64,000 nt of DNA, taken from Ammoniphilus sp. YIM 78166 (GTDB lineage Bacteria; Bacillota; Bacilli; Aneurinibacillales; RAOX-1). Positions 51,813-61,687 of this stretch are shown here, piece by piece. A program made the position numbers and the translations under genes. Below the pieces are notes generated by a model that saw only the letters and a list, made by a program, of their open reading frames with translations, was not told where the DNA came from and did not search any database. How positions within the stretch are numbered: position 1 is the stretch's first letter; each line of letters begins with the position of its first letter. The stretch spans positions 155,086 through 219,085 of the forward strand of contig NZ_SDLR01000005.1 of the NCBI RefSeq assembly GCF_004522215.1, in the 5' to 3' direction.

Positions 51813-53486
51813 TTGCCAAGTCATCTCATCCAAATCATCCATTCCTACGTTCCTGCGGGTATGTTGTTATGGTTCAGTTTTTGGTTCATTCCGCATTATG
51901 ACCACACGGAACGAATCATTTTATTCGCAGCTTTTGTCATCGTGCCGTTAACCTTGTATAGAGTAGTAGATTCTGCGGTAAATAAGCCAGTTATCGCTTT
52001 GAAACTCCTCATCTACTTGATACCACTAGGTGCAGTAGCCTTAGCAGGGTCATTTATCCTATCACCAGGGATCTTTGCGGGTTTACTTTCGATTCCTTGG
52101 GGTTTGGTAACCCTGCTGATTGCTGGCTTAGGCGTTTTCCTTCTCGTCAAACGTTCAGCAAGTTTAGCAGACGTGTCCAAGTCTATTGGCTTCCTGTATA
52201 TCAGTATAGGCGGTGTATGGTTAGTTGCACACCAATTTGGCTTTCCCCTGCTAGGATTCAAAGGACAAATCATGCTGCTGACTGTTAATCATTTTCACTA
52301 TGCCGGCTTTGTCGCTCCCGTGTTGTTCGGCTTCTTGCATGAGACTCAACCGAACAGATTCTTATCTAGTATCGTGGTTGGCCTTGGCTGTATGGCGCCC
52401 ATCCTTATTGCGCTTGGTATGACCTACTCCTCCATGCTGGAGTGGGTGTCCGTCGTCATCTTCGCCTTAACGCTAATCCTGTATAGTATCCTTGTCTTTG
52501 CTTATGTGATCCCCAAAGCGACGAGATGGACAAGGGGACTTCATATTCTATCCAGCGGGGTCATCTGGATGACCATGGCGCTAGCTGTCGCCTATGGGTT
52601 TGGACAATGGATCGGAAAACCGACCCTCTCGATTTCGACGATGATCTTATTCCATGGTTGGGGGAATGCGGTTCTTTTCTCTTTTTTGGGGGTCTTAGCT
52701 TGGCACGCAACGCTGATGGATCAGGCTACGGCTGGAATCCCGTTTAGCCGCATACAAGGAAGAGGAAAAATTGGAGCCAACGTCTTCACTCATTTGGACG
52801 TTCTCGACCGAAAACCCAAGAAAAAGCCGACAGGATTAATCGATGACCTGCAGGATTACCACAGCCCACCCTTTCATCCCGAACGGCTTGACCCCGATAT
52901 CATTGATTTCTATGAACACACGGATCACTATGAATTGCGTTTAGCGCCATACTGGAGCAGAGCTTTTCAACTTCCGGCCAGAAGCTATAAATTCATAAGT
53001 CAATGGCTAGAGCAAATGAACTTCCCACTAGAAGCGGAAACCAGTGAACAGCAGGTGAAGAGCGAAATCCTGCCGATTCAAGACAATAAAGACGGCAGGA
53101 AGAATGTCCGAGCCTGGGTACGCACCTACACTCAAACCCAAAAGGCCATTTACGCCGCCTTATACTCCACGCATTTGTCAGGACGTACGCGCTATATGAA
53201 CATTGCATTTCCCCTTCCCTATTCCCAAATGACAAGCATACTATGCTTGCGGCATGGACCTGGAGAAGAGCTCATCTTAACCTCATGGCCCAATGAACAG
53301 GCAACAGGAGATCAAGGCGTGTACCTTGTTTTCAATCAGAAAGCCATCCGTCTTCCTATTAACGAAACCATTACCGTGTGGAAAGATCCGCATTCACCCA
53401 AAGGAAGCATTCAGGCGAAACATCACATGTGGCTATTTGGAATGAAATTTCTAACCCTGGACTATTACATCGTTAGGAAATCTTAA
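51813..53486 (+). CDS. yndJ: YndJ-family membrane protein
   Basis: This 557-residue protein has an N-terminal membrane region (about ten helices, residues 1-310) with VNHFHYAGFVAPVLFGFLHE and a soluble C-terminal domain of about 240 residues (DFYEHTDHYELRLAPYWSRA, then MNIAFPLPYSQMTSI). It matches the YndJ family of Bacillus, of unknown function, sometimes classed as a transporter. The start is TTG after GGAGGT. It lies 23 bp after the PstS-like gene and may be cotranscribed. Confidence 0.82.
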   Translation: MPSHLIQIIHSYVPAGMLLWFSFWFIPHYDHTERIILFAAFVIVPLTLYRVVDSAVNKPVIALKLLIYLIPLGAVALAGSFILSPGIFAGLLSIPWGLVTLLIAGLGVFLLVKRSASLADVSKSIGFLYISIGGVWLVAHQFGFPLLGFKGQIMLLTVNHFHYAGFVAPVLFGFLHETQPNRFLSSIVVGLGCMAPILIALGMTYSSMLEWVSVVIFALTLILYSILVFAYVIPKATRWTRGLHILSSGVIWMTMALAVAYGFGQWIGKPTLSISTMILFHGWGNAVLFSFLGVLAWHATLMDQATAGIPFSRIQGRGKIGANVFTHLDVLDRKPKKKPTGLIDDLQDYHSPPFHPERLDPDIIDFYEHTDHYELRLAPYWSRAFQLPARSYKFISQWLEQMNFPLEAETSEQQVKSEILPIQDNKDGRKNVRAWVRTYTQTQKAIYAALYSTHLSGRTRYMNIAFPLPYSQMTSILCLRHGPGEELILTSWPNEQATGDQGVYLVFNQKAIRLPINETITVWKDPHSPKGSIQAKHHMWLFGMKFLTLDYYIVRKS

Positions 53487-53533
53487 ACCCTATTTTATTG
53501 GACAAAATGGAGGAGCAACCTTAATGTTGCTCC

Positions 53534-53809
53534 TTGCTGGGGATGTCAGCATCAACGCTAGGACAATGGTTGTCCACTTACCAAAAGCTCTTGACCCAGA
53601 TCTTAGGATTACTCGTTGTTGTGTTTGGCTTTCACTTGCTAGGATGGTTGCGCATGACCTGGTTTAACCGAGAATATCGGCTCCATGCCTTATTTAACGG
53701 CAAAAGAAGTGTTTGGAGCATTGGACTCATGGGGGTAGCCTTCGGATTCGGATGGACACCTTGTATCGGCCCGATGCTTAGCTCGAAACCGTCAGAACCG
53801 ATGCTTTAA
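53534..53809 (+). pseudogene. ccdA: internal fragment of CcdA
   Basis: The frame reads LLVVVFGFHLLGWLRMTWFN and ends AFGFGWTPCIGPML, the middle of CcdA/DsbD-type cytochrome c biogenesis proteins including the second active cysteine region (GWTPCIGP). The N-terminal CxxPC part and everything after the second cysteine are gone. It stops abruptly, head-on against the end of a broken pectinesterase gene. Confidence 0.85.
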
Positions 53810-54841
53810 TATTTGTACCCAATACCGTAATACCACGTAATTTTAACCTGCGTACTTGGGTCGCTGGTTGGATTGGGATTTGCATTTACAAGCGTAATAT
53901 AAGGAGTTTTGATGATAAGCTGTTCCCTGTATACACCCGGTGCAATATGAATGGTTATTCTATGAGCTTCATCTGTTGGGTTCATTCGGGCTGCTGCAGC
54001 AAGAGCATCCTTCACTGTACTGAAATTATGGGGCCTCGAGCTGTCGCCCACATACAAAGTTGGAACCCAAACAAAGGGCTCTAGAGCCATTTGGTTCACA
54101 AACAGAATATCCTTTGTGGTATCCTGCACGGTGTCAGCGCTTAAATTGATACTCCCGCCATCCACAATTTCATAATCGTTGACCCCAGAAATAACGGCTG
54201 TATACGCCTACTCCATCCTGAACTTCCGCTGTAAAGGTCATAGCCTGTGTATTCACTGTAGCTGTAACCGCTGAGGCAAGGGTGCCCGCTGGAGGAGTCC
54301 ATTTGATTTGTACATTACTTACATTGTAACTGTTGTCAAAGCTCTTAAGATTACCACTGATGGTGACTAGCTGGTTTTCCACCACATCTAAGCTAACCTG
54401 TTTCCCCATCGAGATATCAGAAGTGGACGTGCTTACCACCTTGGTTTCATTGGAAAATCTGTAATTCGTCACATCCTTAAGAGTGGCCATATAATTCTTT
54501 TGAGTCCCCCAGAATCCAGAGGAATTTACACCGACGGTAGTTCCATCTGACTCATAATAGTAGGACCTATCACTTGTAACCGGATTCGCTAGGGTTAAAT
54601 CTCCAAAGGCAGTGGTTACAAAGGTACCGGATTTAATAGTCGTTTTACTGTTAAGAACCTCCGCAGTAATATGATTGTTGTATAACTCTCCCTAGGTTTG
54701 GATTCCTCCAAAATCCCATACGTCAATTTTTCGGCTGTTCGATGGTTCGCTGGCCAATGCACCGACGTTGTTAAAGGCTAAGGTGAAAAGCATGATGAAA
54801 CTCAGTAATTGGCTGATCGCTTTCTTTGACTTAGCTTGCAT
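53806..54841 (-). pseudogene. secreted pectinesterase-like gene with stop, frameshift and truncation
   Basis: ATG at 54841 opens a signal peptide (KKAISQLLSFIMLFTLAFNN). An in-frame TAG at 54692-54694 follows VWDFGGIQT. The frame then runs to about 54205, where a shift is needed to reach GVNDYEIVDGGSINL and the pectinesterase-type THIAPGVYREQLIIKTPYIT-like segment (DEAHRITIHIAPGVYRE, then KITWYYGIGYKY) to the end at 53806. The catalytic part after TWYYG is missing. Three independent lesions: nonsense, frameshift and C-terminal loss. The Ig-like insert (AEVQDGV) lies between. Confidence 0.85.
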
Positions 54842-55174
54842 TATGACACCCCTTTCATTTCAATATTAGAATGAATTAGACCCTGATGATGCGTTAGTCT
54901 CTTTCTACCAAACTTATTATGTCGGTTGCAGGAGATCTGCGCTATAATCATCTCGTGTCATAACTTCCGTCTATGAAATGACACCTATCCTTTCAACTAT
55001 ATAAGGACCATTTATATCATCTTTCGAAAACTTTCTTCTAAAATGATCCTTTCGATTATAAAATGATTATTGACTGCAACAAGGCTGCACTCCTTTGAAA
55101 ATGAGAAAACGAAAAAAAGAGTAACCATTAGTTACCCCGTAAGACCTGTTAAGATTCATAAAGGAGTCTGTACA
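54842..55174. other. intergenic stretch, nothing recognised
   Basis: Upstream of the broken pectinesterase gene. It holds a short repeat phrase at 55075 (TGCAACAAGGCTGCACTCC) that recurs near 50526, and no clear gene. Confidence 0.4.
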
Positions 55175-55261
55175 GTGAGAAAACTCCTCTTTTGGCTATT
55201 ATTTATTGTCTTCTCGTATTTTTTCTTGTTATGGTTCACAGTTGAATCTTGGGTATTTTAA
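55175..55261 (+). CDS. 28-residue single-helix peptide
   Basis: GTG start with AAAGGAG upstream encodes RKLLFWLLFIVFSYFFLLWF and ends ESWVF. Almost the whole length is one hydrophobic helix after a basic start, as in small membrane regulatory or toxin-like peptides. Function unknown, and it may be spurious. Confidence 0.35.
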   Translation: MRKLLFWLLFIVFSYFFLLWFTVESWVF

Positions 55262-55302
55262 CGTTAAACATTATCTAATTCGGCCTAAACCACAGGCAGT
55301 AG

Positions 55303-55725
55303 TTATTCTGTGATTTCCCACTGTGGGTTCCAGACTACTTCCCATAAATGACCATCAGGGTCTTGGAAATAGCCTGAATAACCACCCCAAAAAGTATCAT
55401 GTGCCGCAACCGTAATAGTAGCACCCGCCTTCTTGGCCTGTTCCATTACCTTATCAACCTCATCTTTGCTCCCTACATTGTGTCCAATGGTAAATTCAGT
55501 AGGGCTTGGTCCAGTCTGAATAAGCTTTGTATCGTGAGCGATGTCCTTGCGTTTCCAAATTGCGAGCCTTAACCCTGCTTGTAAGTCGAAAAAGGCCACT
55601 GCACCATGTTCAAATTCTTTACCAATAATTCCTTCTGTCAGCAACCCCATTCCATCTCGGTAAAATTGCAAGGATCTTTCCAAATCATCGACGCCAAGTG
55701 TAATCACAGTAATTCTGGGTTTCAT
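55303..55725 (-). CDS. VOC-family (glyoxalase-like) protein
   Basis: This protein of about 140 residues is of the vicinal oxygen chelate fold: RITVITLGVDDLERSLQFYR at the N-terminus and GYSGYFQDPDGHLWEVVWNP at the C-terminus, giving the usual metal-site pattern (His/Glu). The start ATG at 55725 follows GGAGG. Likely a metal-dependent lyase, dioxygenase or resistance protein; substrate unknown. Confidence 0.88.
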   Translation of the reverse strand: MKPRITVITLGVDDLERSLQFYRDGMGLLTEGIIGKEFEHGAVAFFDLQAGLRLAIWKRKDIAHDTKLIQTGPSPTEFTIGHNVGSKDEVDKVMEQAKKAGATITVAAHDTFWGGYSGYFQDPDGHLWEVVWNPQWEITE

Positions 55726-55885
55726 AGTAACCTCCATTTATATGCTTGTAATTTACTTTCGATATACAACAAATAATACCTTGTTATGGACGTTGACTGA
55801 GCTCAGTTGCGAGAGTGCCTTCCTTGCAATCAGGAGCTGAAGTGACCTAATAGCGTTAGAATTCATCTAAAATGACGTTCATTCT

Positions 55886-56063
55886 TAAAAAGGATTGCCC
55901 TCCGTAGAAATGATCTACTTTTGGGACAACCCCTTTGTATTTATCCTATTTTATTTCTCTGACTGATTAGAAGGTACTTGTACAATAATGGTAGTGACTG
56001 TCTGGTTATCCCATGCTGAGGTAAGATCAAGGTAAACGTCTGATCCAGCCTACCGTACCTAGC
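55886..56063 (-). pseudogene. decayed copy of the 58697 gene 3' end and terminator
   Basis: The plus strand matches 58633-58870 in order: the terminator arm (GATCTACTTTTGGGACAACC), TTTATTTCTCTGACTGATT, GGTAGTGACTGTCTGGTT and GTAAACGTCTGAT, with several deletions. The intact version ends the gene for a secreted Ig-like protein. It lies 2.7 kb from its source. Confidence 0.8.
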
Positions 56064-56084
56064 ATCCCCCGTTCCACGACGACT

Positions 56085-56390
56085 TTTTTAGGATTCAGCT
56101 GATTTTAGGGTCCATTTTTTGCTCAGCTCGTAATCATTTGGGTTCTTTGACCGGAATACGGGGTGTTTTTTACGAATAAGGGCTTATTTTTTCCTCATCC
56201 ACCCAATAACGGGATGATCTTAAGCTGTACTGCGTGGATGATCACAAATTTTTTCATATACTCACGAAGTTGAGGCGGTTGCTCACAAATTACACCTAGA
56301 TACTCATGTAGCAGGAATGACTCCAAATAAGAGGTGGATTTTGGTTACAAATTCAATCATGTTGCTCACGGTCCAGTAATGATTTCACTT
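56085..56390. repeat. dispersed intergenic repeat, copy 3
   Basis: The third copy of the 300-bp repeat. TCAC-type motifs are at 56242, 56262, 56283, 56304 (TCAT), 56345 (TTAC) and 56366, spaced 20-21 bp with one weak slot. The left half shares CGGGGTGTTTTTT and GGCTTATTTTTTC with copy 2. It follows the decayed 3' end at 55886 and precedes the CDF gene end. Confidence 0.8.
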
Positions 56391-56500
56391 AAGGAGGTGA
56401 AAATCAAGGTGTTGCGGCCCGATTTTCACGAAAACTTCACTTTTGATTACCAACCACTAATGAATACAAATAACCACAAAGGTGGCCGTCATGATCCAGG

Positions 56501-57514
56501 TTATCCGAACTGATTCAAGCTTTCCGGTGTCCAGTCTTTTACGCCGTTGTCCTCAATAATGCCCAGTACGACATCGGTAATGTCAGGGTCAGCCATCAAC
56601 TGATCCTGGACACGGAATTTAATATCGTCAGCCACGGCTAAGGATAAGCCTTCACGCAGTTCAATCATCACATCGACGTGATAATAACGTCCTTCCTGCG
56701 TGATTCGAATATTGTTTATGTCTGTGACATCTTGATCCGAAAGAATAATCTTCGATACTTTTTCTGCCACATCCCTTGGGGCTGCTACACCGATTAAGCC
56801 AACCATATTGTCATAGCCAACCCGAAAGGCTACACCAACCATCAATAAGCCGATCAGAATCGTGACGACACCGTCCAACGCAGCAAAAACAGTAAAGGCG
56901 GTAATTACGACCGCGATCAGTGCCAATAGTGCTCCTGTAACGGCCACCAAGTCTTCATAAAATACCAAACGGGTTGGAGGGGCTGAACGGCCCACGTGTT
57001 TAAATGAGGCAGCGATGATTCCCAGTCCCTTCGATTGCACTCTCGCTTCAACTAAGATTTCCTTCATAGCTTTGATTAAAATGCCCCCATCGATCAAGAG
57101 ATTTAAAATCAGGACGCCAACATTAAGCCAGAAGGCGCTACCGGTATGAACAGGATGCTGGAGCAGGTGCCAACCCTCGCGAATGGTTTCGTAGGCCATG
57201 ATGGTGACGACTATCACGGCAATCATACAGAAAATGTTAATGACGCGCCCAAATCCAGTCGGAAATCGGCGGGTTGGCTTTTTTTCGGCAAGCACGCTTC
57301 CGACAAAGACAAAGCCTTGATTAAGCGCATCCGCCAAGGAGTGCATGGATGAAGCAAACATCGCACCGCTTCCACTGATGGATGCAGCGATTCCTTTTGC
57401 TCCTGCAATCACGGCATTTCCACCCATTGCGATGGCTGAGGATTTATTCCCTTTCTTCAATAACTTTAAAAAGCTTTCACTCTCCGCTTCCATCCTCGTG
57501 TTTCCCCCATTCAT
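56501..57514 (-). CDS. cation diffusion facilitator family transporter
   Basis: This 337-residue CDF protein has about six membrane helices and a C-terminal cytoplasmic domain (DVTDINNIRITQEGRYYHVD). Metal residues typical of the family are in SSMHSLADALNQ (helix 2) and the EDLVAVTGAL segment (helix 5). It expels divalent metals such as Zn, Mn, Co or Fe in exchange for protons. It is divergent from the CorA gene with 56 bp between the starts. The metal is not known. Confidence 0.88.
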   Translation of the reverse strand: MNGGNTRMEAESESFLKLLKKGNKSSAIAMGGNAVIAGAKGIAASISGSGAMFASSMHSLADALNQGFVFVGSVLAEKKPTRRFPTGFGRVINIFCMIAVIVVTIMAYETIREGWHLLQHPVHTGSAFWLNVGVLILNLLIDGGILIKAMKEILVEARVQSKGLGIIAASFKHVGRSAPPTRLVFYEDLVAVTGALLALIAVVITAFTVFAALDGVVTILIGLLMVGVAFRVGYDNMVGLIGVAAPRDVAEKVSKIILSDQDVTDINNIRITQEGRYYHVDVMIELREGLSLAVADDIKFRVQDQLMADPDITDVVLGIIEDNGVKDWTPESLNQFG

Positions 57515-57570
57515 AGTCCCTTTTGCTTTGCCTCATACTAAGATTAATTTCCTCCAATCTGAAAGGAATT

Positions 57571-58554
57571 ATGAATATGCAGCTTGACCACGAGAATCAT
57601 TTACCAAATCCTATGCTACTCTTTAATACTGAGGAAGATACCAGCGATCAACCGACCCCACCCGGTGAAGTGACCTGGGTTCATTTAGATCCTTCAAAGA
57701 AAGATGATTTGCAAAAATATCTTCAAAAACTGAATGTACATCCTCTTGCCAATGCAGCCATGAACTCCTTTACTGAAATTCCCAGAGTAGATATTTACAA
57801 GAACTATGCTTTCGTATCAAGCGCAGCCATCAAGGAGGACTACTCCATTGCAAGAATCTCCATTTTAGCCGGTAAAAATTATGTGATTACATACCAAGAG
57901 GAAAATGATATTTCCTTATTCTCTAAACTCAAGGAGGATTTTCGCGACCATCCGGATCACATGTCCACTCCTGGTCATCTTCTTTATCACATATTGGATA
58001 AGGTAGCCATGTATTACTTAAAAGTTGTCGATAACATTTCCGATGAAATTCAAGAGCTTGAAAGGCGGGTATTCCAAACCCCTTTTGCCAATGAAATCGG
58101 TCACCAGGTTTATCGGTGGAAAGTTAAGCTGCATGATCTGAGACAGGTCGTAGAGGCCCAAGAAAATGTCATCAAAACCATCGGGCGATCGGACTTTCCC
58201 TATATCAATGAAGATAGTGGTTATTACTTCCAGGATTTAAAAGATAATTTCTCAAGGGTAGTCAGTGCATTCGACACATTCAGGGAAACCCTCTCTGGAA
58301 TTTTCGACCTGCAGATCTCCCTTAAATCCGATCATATGAATGCCATCATGAAGACTTTGACGCTGGTTAGTGTGGTCTTCATCCCGATGACGTTTATTGC
58401 TGGGATGTATGGTATGAACTTCGAGTCCATGCCTGAACTCAAATGGAGATATGGATATGTCTATGCCCTGATCCTCATGTTTGGATTAGGAGCAGGCATT
58501 GCTTGGTATTTTAGGAAAAAGGGATGGTGGGGCAAGCCAGCCAAAAACAAATAA
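57571..58554 (+). CDS. corA: CorA-family magnesium/cobalt channel
   Basis: This protein of about 327 residues has a long soluble N-terminal domain and two C-terminal helices (LVSVVFIPMTFIAGMYGMNF and YALILMFGLGAGIAWYF) joined by the GMN signature. AAAGGAATT precedes the start at 57571; a longer frame from 57523 is rejected. CorA imports Mg2+ and sometimes Co2+. Divergent pairing with a CDF exporter suggests balanced metal control. Confidence 0.92.
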   Translation: MNMQLDHENHLPNPMLLFNTEEDTSDQPTPPGEVTWVHLDPSKKDDLQKYLQKLNVHPLANAAMNSFTEIPRVDIYKNYAFVSSAAIKEDYSIARISILAGKNYVITYQEENDISLFSKLKEDFRDHPDHMSTPGHLLYHILDKVAMYYLKVVDNISDEIQELERRVFQTPFANEIGHQVYRWKVKLHDLRQVVEAQENVIKTIGRSDFPYINEDSGYYFQDLKDNFSRVVSAFDTFRETLSGIFDLQISLKSDHMNAIMKTLTLVSVVFIPMTFIAGMYGMNFESMPELKWRYGYVYALILMFGLGAGIAWYFRKKGWWGKPAKNK

Positions 58555-58632
58555 CTATAAATTGCGGGCCTTTTTTCTTCTGCAGGAATAAGAAGAATTC
58601 GTTCGTCCACTGCACCTAAAAATATTAAAGGT

Positions 58633-58683
58633 AAAAAGGGTTGCCCTGAGTAGAAATCATCTACTTTTGGGACAACCCCTTTG
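58633..58683 (-). terminator. Rho-independent terminator
   Basis: AAAGGGTTGCCC and GGGACAACCCCTTT pair around a long loop, and a T run follows on the minus strand. It closes the minus-strand gene at 58697 and is duplicated at 55886. Confidence 0.85.
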
Positions 58684-58696
58684 AGTATACCTAATT

Positions 58697-59690
58697 TTAT
58701 TTCTCTGACTGATTGTGAGGTACTCGTACCGTAACGGTAGTGACTGTCTGGTTTCCTGCCTTATCCCATGCTGTATACGTTATGCTATAGATTAGATCAG
58801 CCTTTTTGTTCGCTTTTTTAGCGAGCAACGTAAACGTCTGATCTAACGTATCGTACGTAGCATCTCCCACCAATGGTTCGGACGCATCATCAAGTTCGCT
58901 TGGAATAATCGAAGACAACACAACAGAATCAATCCCCGACAAACTGTCACTTGAATCAACGAATGCCGTTACTGAAACAGGCTTATTGTTAGCAGGTTTA
59001 AGGATCGTTTGATCCAATTCGACCTGAAGCGTTGGTCCGGTTTTATCCAATTGGATCGAAACCGTTTTCTTCTCTTCTACATTACCGGCGTGATCCACAC
59101 TCCAATAAGTAAGGCTGTGAATGCCCTCTGAAGTAATGGTAACGGATTGGCCCGTTTGTGGAGCTCCATTATCCATTGTGTAATACGTTACTGCCACACC
59201 TGAATCCATATCACTAGCCATAAAGTTCACTGTTACATCTTTATTGACCCAGCCATTCGGCGCATCGTCGGTGGTTACGGGTGCAACGGTATCAATGGTA
59301 AGGCTTCGGTATGCCCATTCCGACCAAGCACCATGGCTATCCTTCGTGCGATCCCTCAACGCATATGTATCTTCTCCGATCCCTTCTAATTTCATATTCA
59401 TTTCCGAATAATTCGATTTACCTTTTACTTGAAGATATCCGCTGCTGGTTAGTTGTCCATTCAGGTCAGTATTTGTAATTTTTCCAATAAATCGCATGGC
59501 AAGCGGTGTTTTATCATAGCCTTTTTGTCTCAGGTTTAGAATATTACCTATGCCAACACCGGTGGTTTAAGCTCCTGAGCTGCTGGTTATGACATCTAGA
59601 GTTACGGTTTGTGCGTTCTTAGAGGTTTCATAAAGAACTTGAGCGCCAACCTTAAGGGTTCCATCATTATTATAAGCACCTGTCCCCCGT
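58697..59690 (-). pseudogene. C-terminal part of a secreted protein with Ig-like (OmpL47/BIg) repeats
   Basis: From 59497 the frame encodes 266 residues of beta-rich repeats (TDDAPNGWVNKDVTVNFMAS, SLTYWSVDHAGNVEEKKTVS, TYTAWDKAGNQTVT), each resembling cell-surface Ig-like domains with the typical YWSVDxAGN motif. There is no signal peptide. Upstream to 59690 the protein continues in a different frame (GTLKVGAQVLYETSKNAQTV) and stops in front of it. The main domain of the original enzyme or adhesin has been lost. A copy of its end is at 55886. Confidence 0.8.
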
Positions 59691-59819
59691 TTGATAGATG
59701 GGCTGCCGAACAGCCCTAGGAAGCTAACGATCCCCGTAATAAGCCAAGAACAAAAAAGACCGCTCCCACGAACAGAACGACCCCTCTATATAGCATATAC
59801 AACCAACCGTTTGATACCC

Positions 59820-59993
59820 TTACTTGCTCTGGCGCAACAAGTCAGGGTAAACCTGATCTCTTTCTTGGTTCGCACCACAACAAATGTCGTTTTTTTCGTT
59901 TGAGTAGCAGTTCTCCTCCGGTTTTACCTCTTCCATTTTGATATCACAGCAGGAACTTTCCTTCTTACCAAACCAATTTTTAAACATACGCAT
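59820..59993 (-). CDS. small Cys-rich protein of the arsenic-linked minus-strand operon
   Basis: A 57-residue reading frame begins MRMFKNWFGKKESSCCDIKM and continues NCYSNEKNDICCGANQ. It carries five cysteines in pairs, at residues 15-16, 29 and 38-39, well placed to hold a soft metal or metalloid. AGGAGGTA lies just before a run of ATGs; the third (59993) gives the best spacing. It follows the ArsP-like permease gene by 23 bp. A carrier or sensor peptide for arsenic is an inference from the neighbours. Confidence 0.55.
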   Translation of the reverse strand: MRMFKNWFGKKESSCCDIKMEEVKPEENCYSNEKNDICCGANQERDQVYPDLLRQSK

Positions 59994-60016
59994 CATCATT
60001 ACCTCCTTCCATTTTT

Positions 60017-60870
60017 TTAGATCACATAAAACAAGAACCCGGATATGGTTGACATTAAAAACACGGAACCCATAAAAGCTGCTACCAATTTCTTCTTGAA
60101 GATACTATTCAACAAGGTTAATTCTGGTAGACTAGCACCAGCTGAACTAATCATCAGTGCCATTACAGGACCCAACGCCATACCCTTTGCAATCATAATT
60201 TGTGATATAGGAATCATGGTCGAAAGTCGAATATACAGCGGGATTCCAATGACGGCAGCAAGAGGAACTAACCACCACTTATCACCTCCCATATAGGTTG
60301 TAATCCAATCCGTAGGAACGGCACCGTGAATAACCGAACCAATGGCTGCACCAATAAGCAAAAATGGATATACCTTCTTCATTAAATCCAACGTCTCAGC
60401 AAGAGCGAGCTTTACATCAAATTTCTTCTCTGTCGGTTGATAGCCTTTCAAAATCACTTGTTTAACTTGGTTCTCAAATCCTAACTTCTCGAGGGAGATG
60501 CCAATCACCACAGATAAAACAGAGGTAATTAGGGTATAGGTTATCGCTATCTTTACCCCCAAGATGGCTGTCATTAAGGTCAGAATAGTGGGGTCGAGAA
60601 CGGGTGAGGCAAACAAGAAGATCATGACGATTCCAAATTGAACAGATTGACAACGACGGGTATCGTTGAGCACGAACAGAAAGGTGTAAGGAAGGCAAAT
60701 AATAAAGCTACACCTGCACTTATGAATGGATGGCTTTTCTCCAGCCATTGCTCCATCTTGTTGTAAGGAATAATCCCTTGTAGAAGACTAATTACAAACG
60801 ATATCGCCACAAAGAGTAGGGTTAATTCTAGTACAATATACAAAAAGCTTTTCATAATCTCCAACCACAT
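60017..60870 (-). pseudogene. ArsP-like (UPF0718) permease with frameshift
   Basis: This permease family gene starts at 60870 (AAAGGAGGTGAG upstream). The N-terminal part (MWLEIMKSFLYIVLELTLLF) runs to the family motif PFCSCSTIPVVV, then stops after NLFNLESS near 60622. The remainder continues in another frame from about 60660 (FGIVMIFLFASPVLDPTILT) to IISGFLFYVI-like end at 60017. A few codons appear lost at the junction. Whole members, such as ArsP, export trivalent organoarsenicals or other solutes. With the frameshift it would not work unless corrected. Confidence 0.8.
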
Positions 60871-60890
60871 CGTTAACTCACCTCCTTTGA

Positions 60891-61058
60891 TTAACAACAA
60901 GATTCACAACTAACGGTCTCCGCTTCTTTTAATTGAAACCATTCAAAAATCCTAATAAAAAGAGTCGGCTTTCTTCGTTCAATGGGAGATGAATAATACG
61001 GCTCCATTTCCTTCATTTTTTGTTCAACCATCTTCTCAACGGAATAAAAATTATCCAT
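60891..61058 (-). CDS. small protein with C-terminal cysteines (55 aa)
   Basis: A 55-residue frame reads MDNFYSVEKMVEQKMKEMEP and ends VSCESCC. The cysteine-rich tail resembles the pairs in the 57-residue neighbour and in the MarR protein. GGAGTGATTATGA precedes the start. It lies between the MarR gene (69 bp) and the permease. Together they suggest a metalloid-responsive operon. Function unknown. Confidence 0.5.
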   Translation of the reverse strand: MDNFYSVEKMVEQKMKEMEPYYSSPIERRKPTLFIRIFEWFQLKEAETVSCESCC

Positions 61059-61126
61059 TCATAATCACTCCTTTATTTGTATTTTGCAAGTATTGAAGCA
61101 GTTTTTTGAGCAAGAGTTCATCTTGC

Positions 61127-61573
61127 TCATCTTATTGGCTTACAACAAACCGATGATTTGGACATGGCCTCATTCAAAAGTTTAATGGAGCGAATGACCG
61201 TCTCTCTTTCAAACTCATTCATGTGCGAAAACACTTCGTTTAAATATTGGTTCATTTCTGTATCAATGGCGGTAGCAACAAATTTCCCTTCGGTGGTTAA
61301 GGAAAGAATATACACTCGCTTATCCTCTGGCATAGGTCTCTTTCGAACGAATCCCATCTTGATCAGGTTTTGAATCTGGCGACTAAAAGTTGTAATGTCT
61401 ATGGATAATGTGTCGGCTATTTGTTGCATGGAAGGTTGATTTTGTCGTTCAATTTCGTAAAGAATATGACTATGAATTAAAGAAAGTTCAATTCCTCCCA
61501 CTGAGCAACAATTTTTATTAAGAAGACCAAAACGTCTAGTCATGACTTGAAATAAGCTTCTAATGTTTTCCAA
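61127..61573 (-). CDS. MarR-family regulator with cysteine pairs
   Basis: This protein of about 148 residues has a winged helix-turn-helix (MQQIADTLSIDITTFSRQIQ, then KRPMPEDKRVYILSLT in the wing). Cysteine pairs are found near the N-terminus (LNKNCCSVGG) and at the C-terminus (SSVCCKPIR). Such pairs in a transcription factor beside ars genes suggest that arsenite or organoarsenical binding releases it from DNA. TTG at 61573 after AGGGG is chosen over a TTG at 61621 because a promoter (TTGCAT-N17-TATAAA) occupies that place. It is the first gene of the minus-strand operon, divergent from arsR. Confidence 0.8.
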   Translation of the reverse strand: MENIRSLFQVMTRRFGLLNKNCCSVGGIELSLIHSHILYEIERQNQPSMQQIADTLSIDITTFSRQIQNLIKMGFVRKRPMPEDKRVYILSLTTEGKFVATAIDTEMNQYLNEVFSHMNEFERETVIRSIKLLNEAMSKSSVCCKPIR

Positions 61574-61592
61574 TCTTTTTACCCCTAATCTA

Positions 61593-61621
61593 TTTATATC
61601 ATCATTGTTTGTAAAATGCAA
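61593..61621 (-). promoter_or_regulatory. predicted sigma-A promoter of the MarR operon
   Basis: Minus strand TTGCAT, a 17-bp spacer and TATAAA lie just before the MarR start. The dyad TTGCATTTTACAA overlaps the -35 box and could be the regulator site. Confidence 0.5.
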
Positions 61622-61687
61622 CTATTTTTTTAGTTCTTTTGTGCCCAAATCCTTTTGTAAAGTTTGTGTAAAAAAATCTTCTACATA

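Noticed and set aside
50526-55095. Insertion-sequence ends at the short repeats TGCAACAAGGCTGCACTCC (50526 and 55075)
   Set aside because: No transposase, no inverted partner and no target duplication; too short to support a mobile element.
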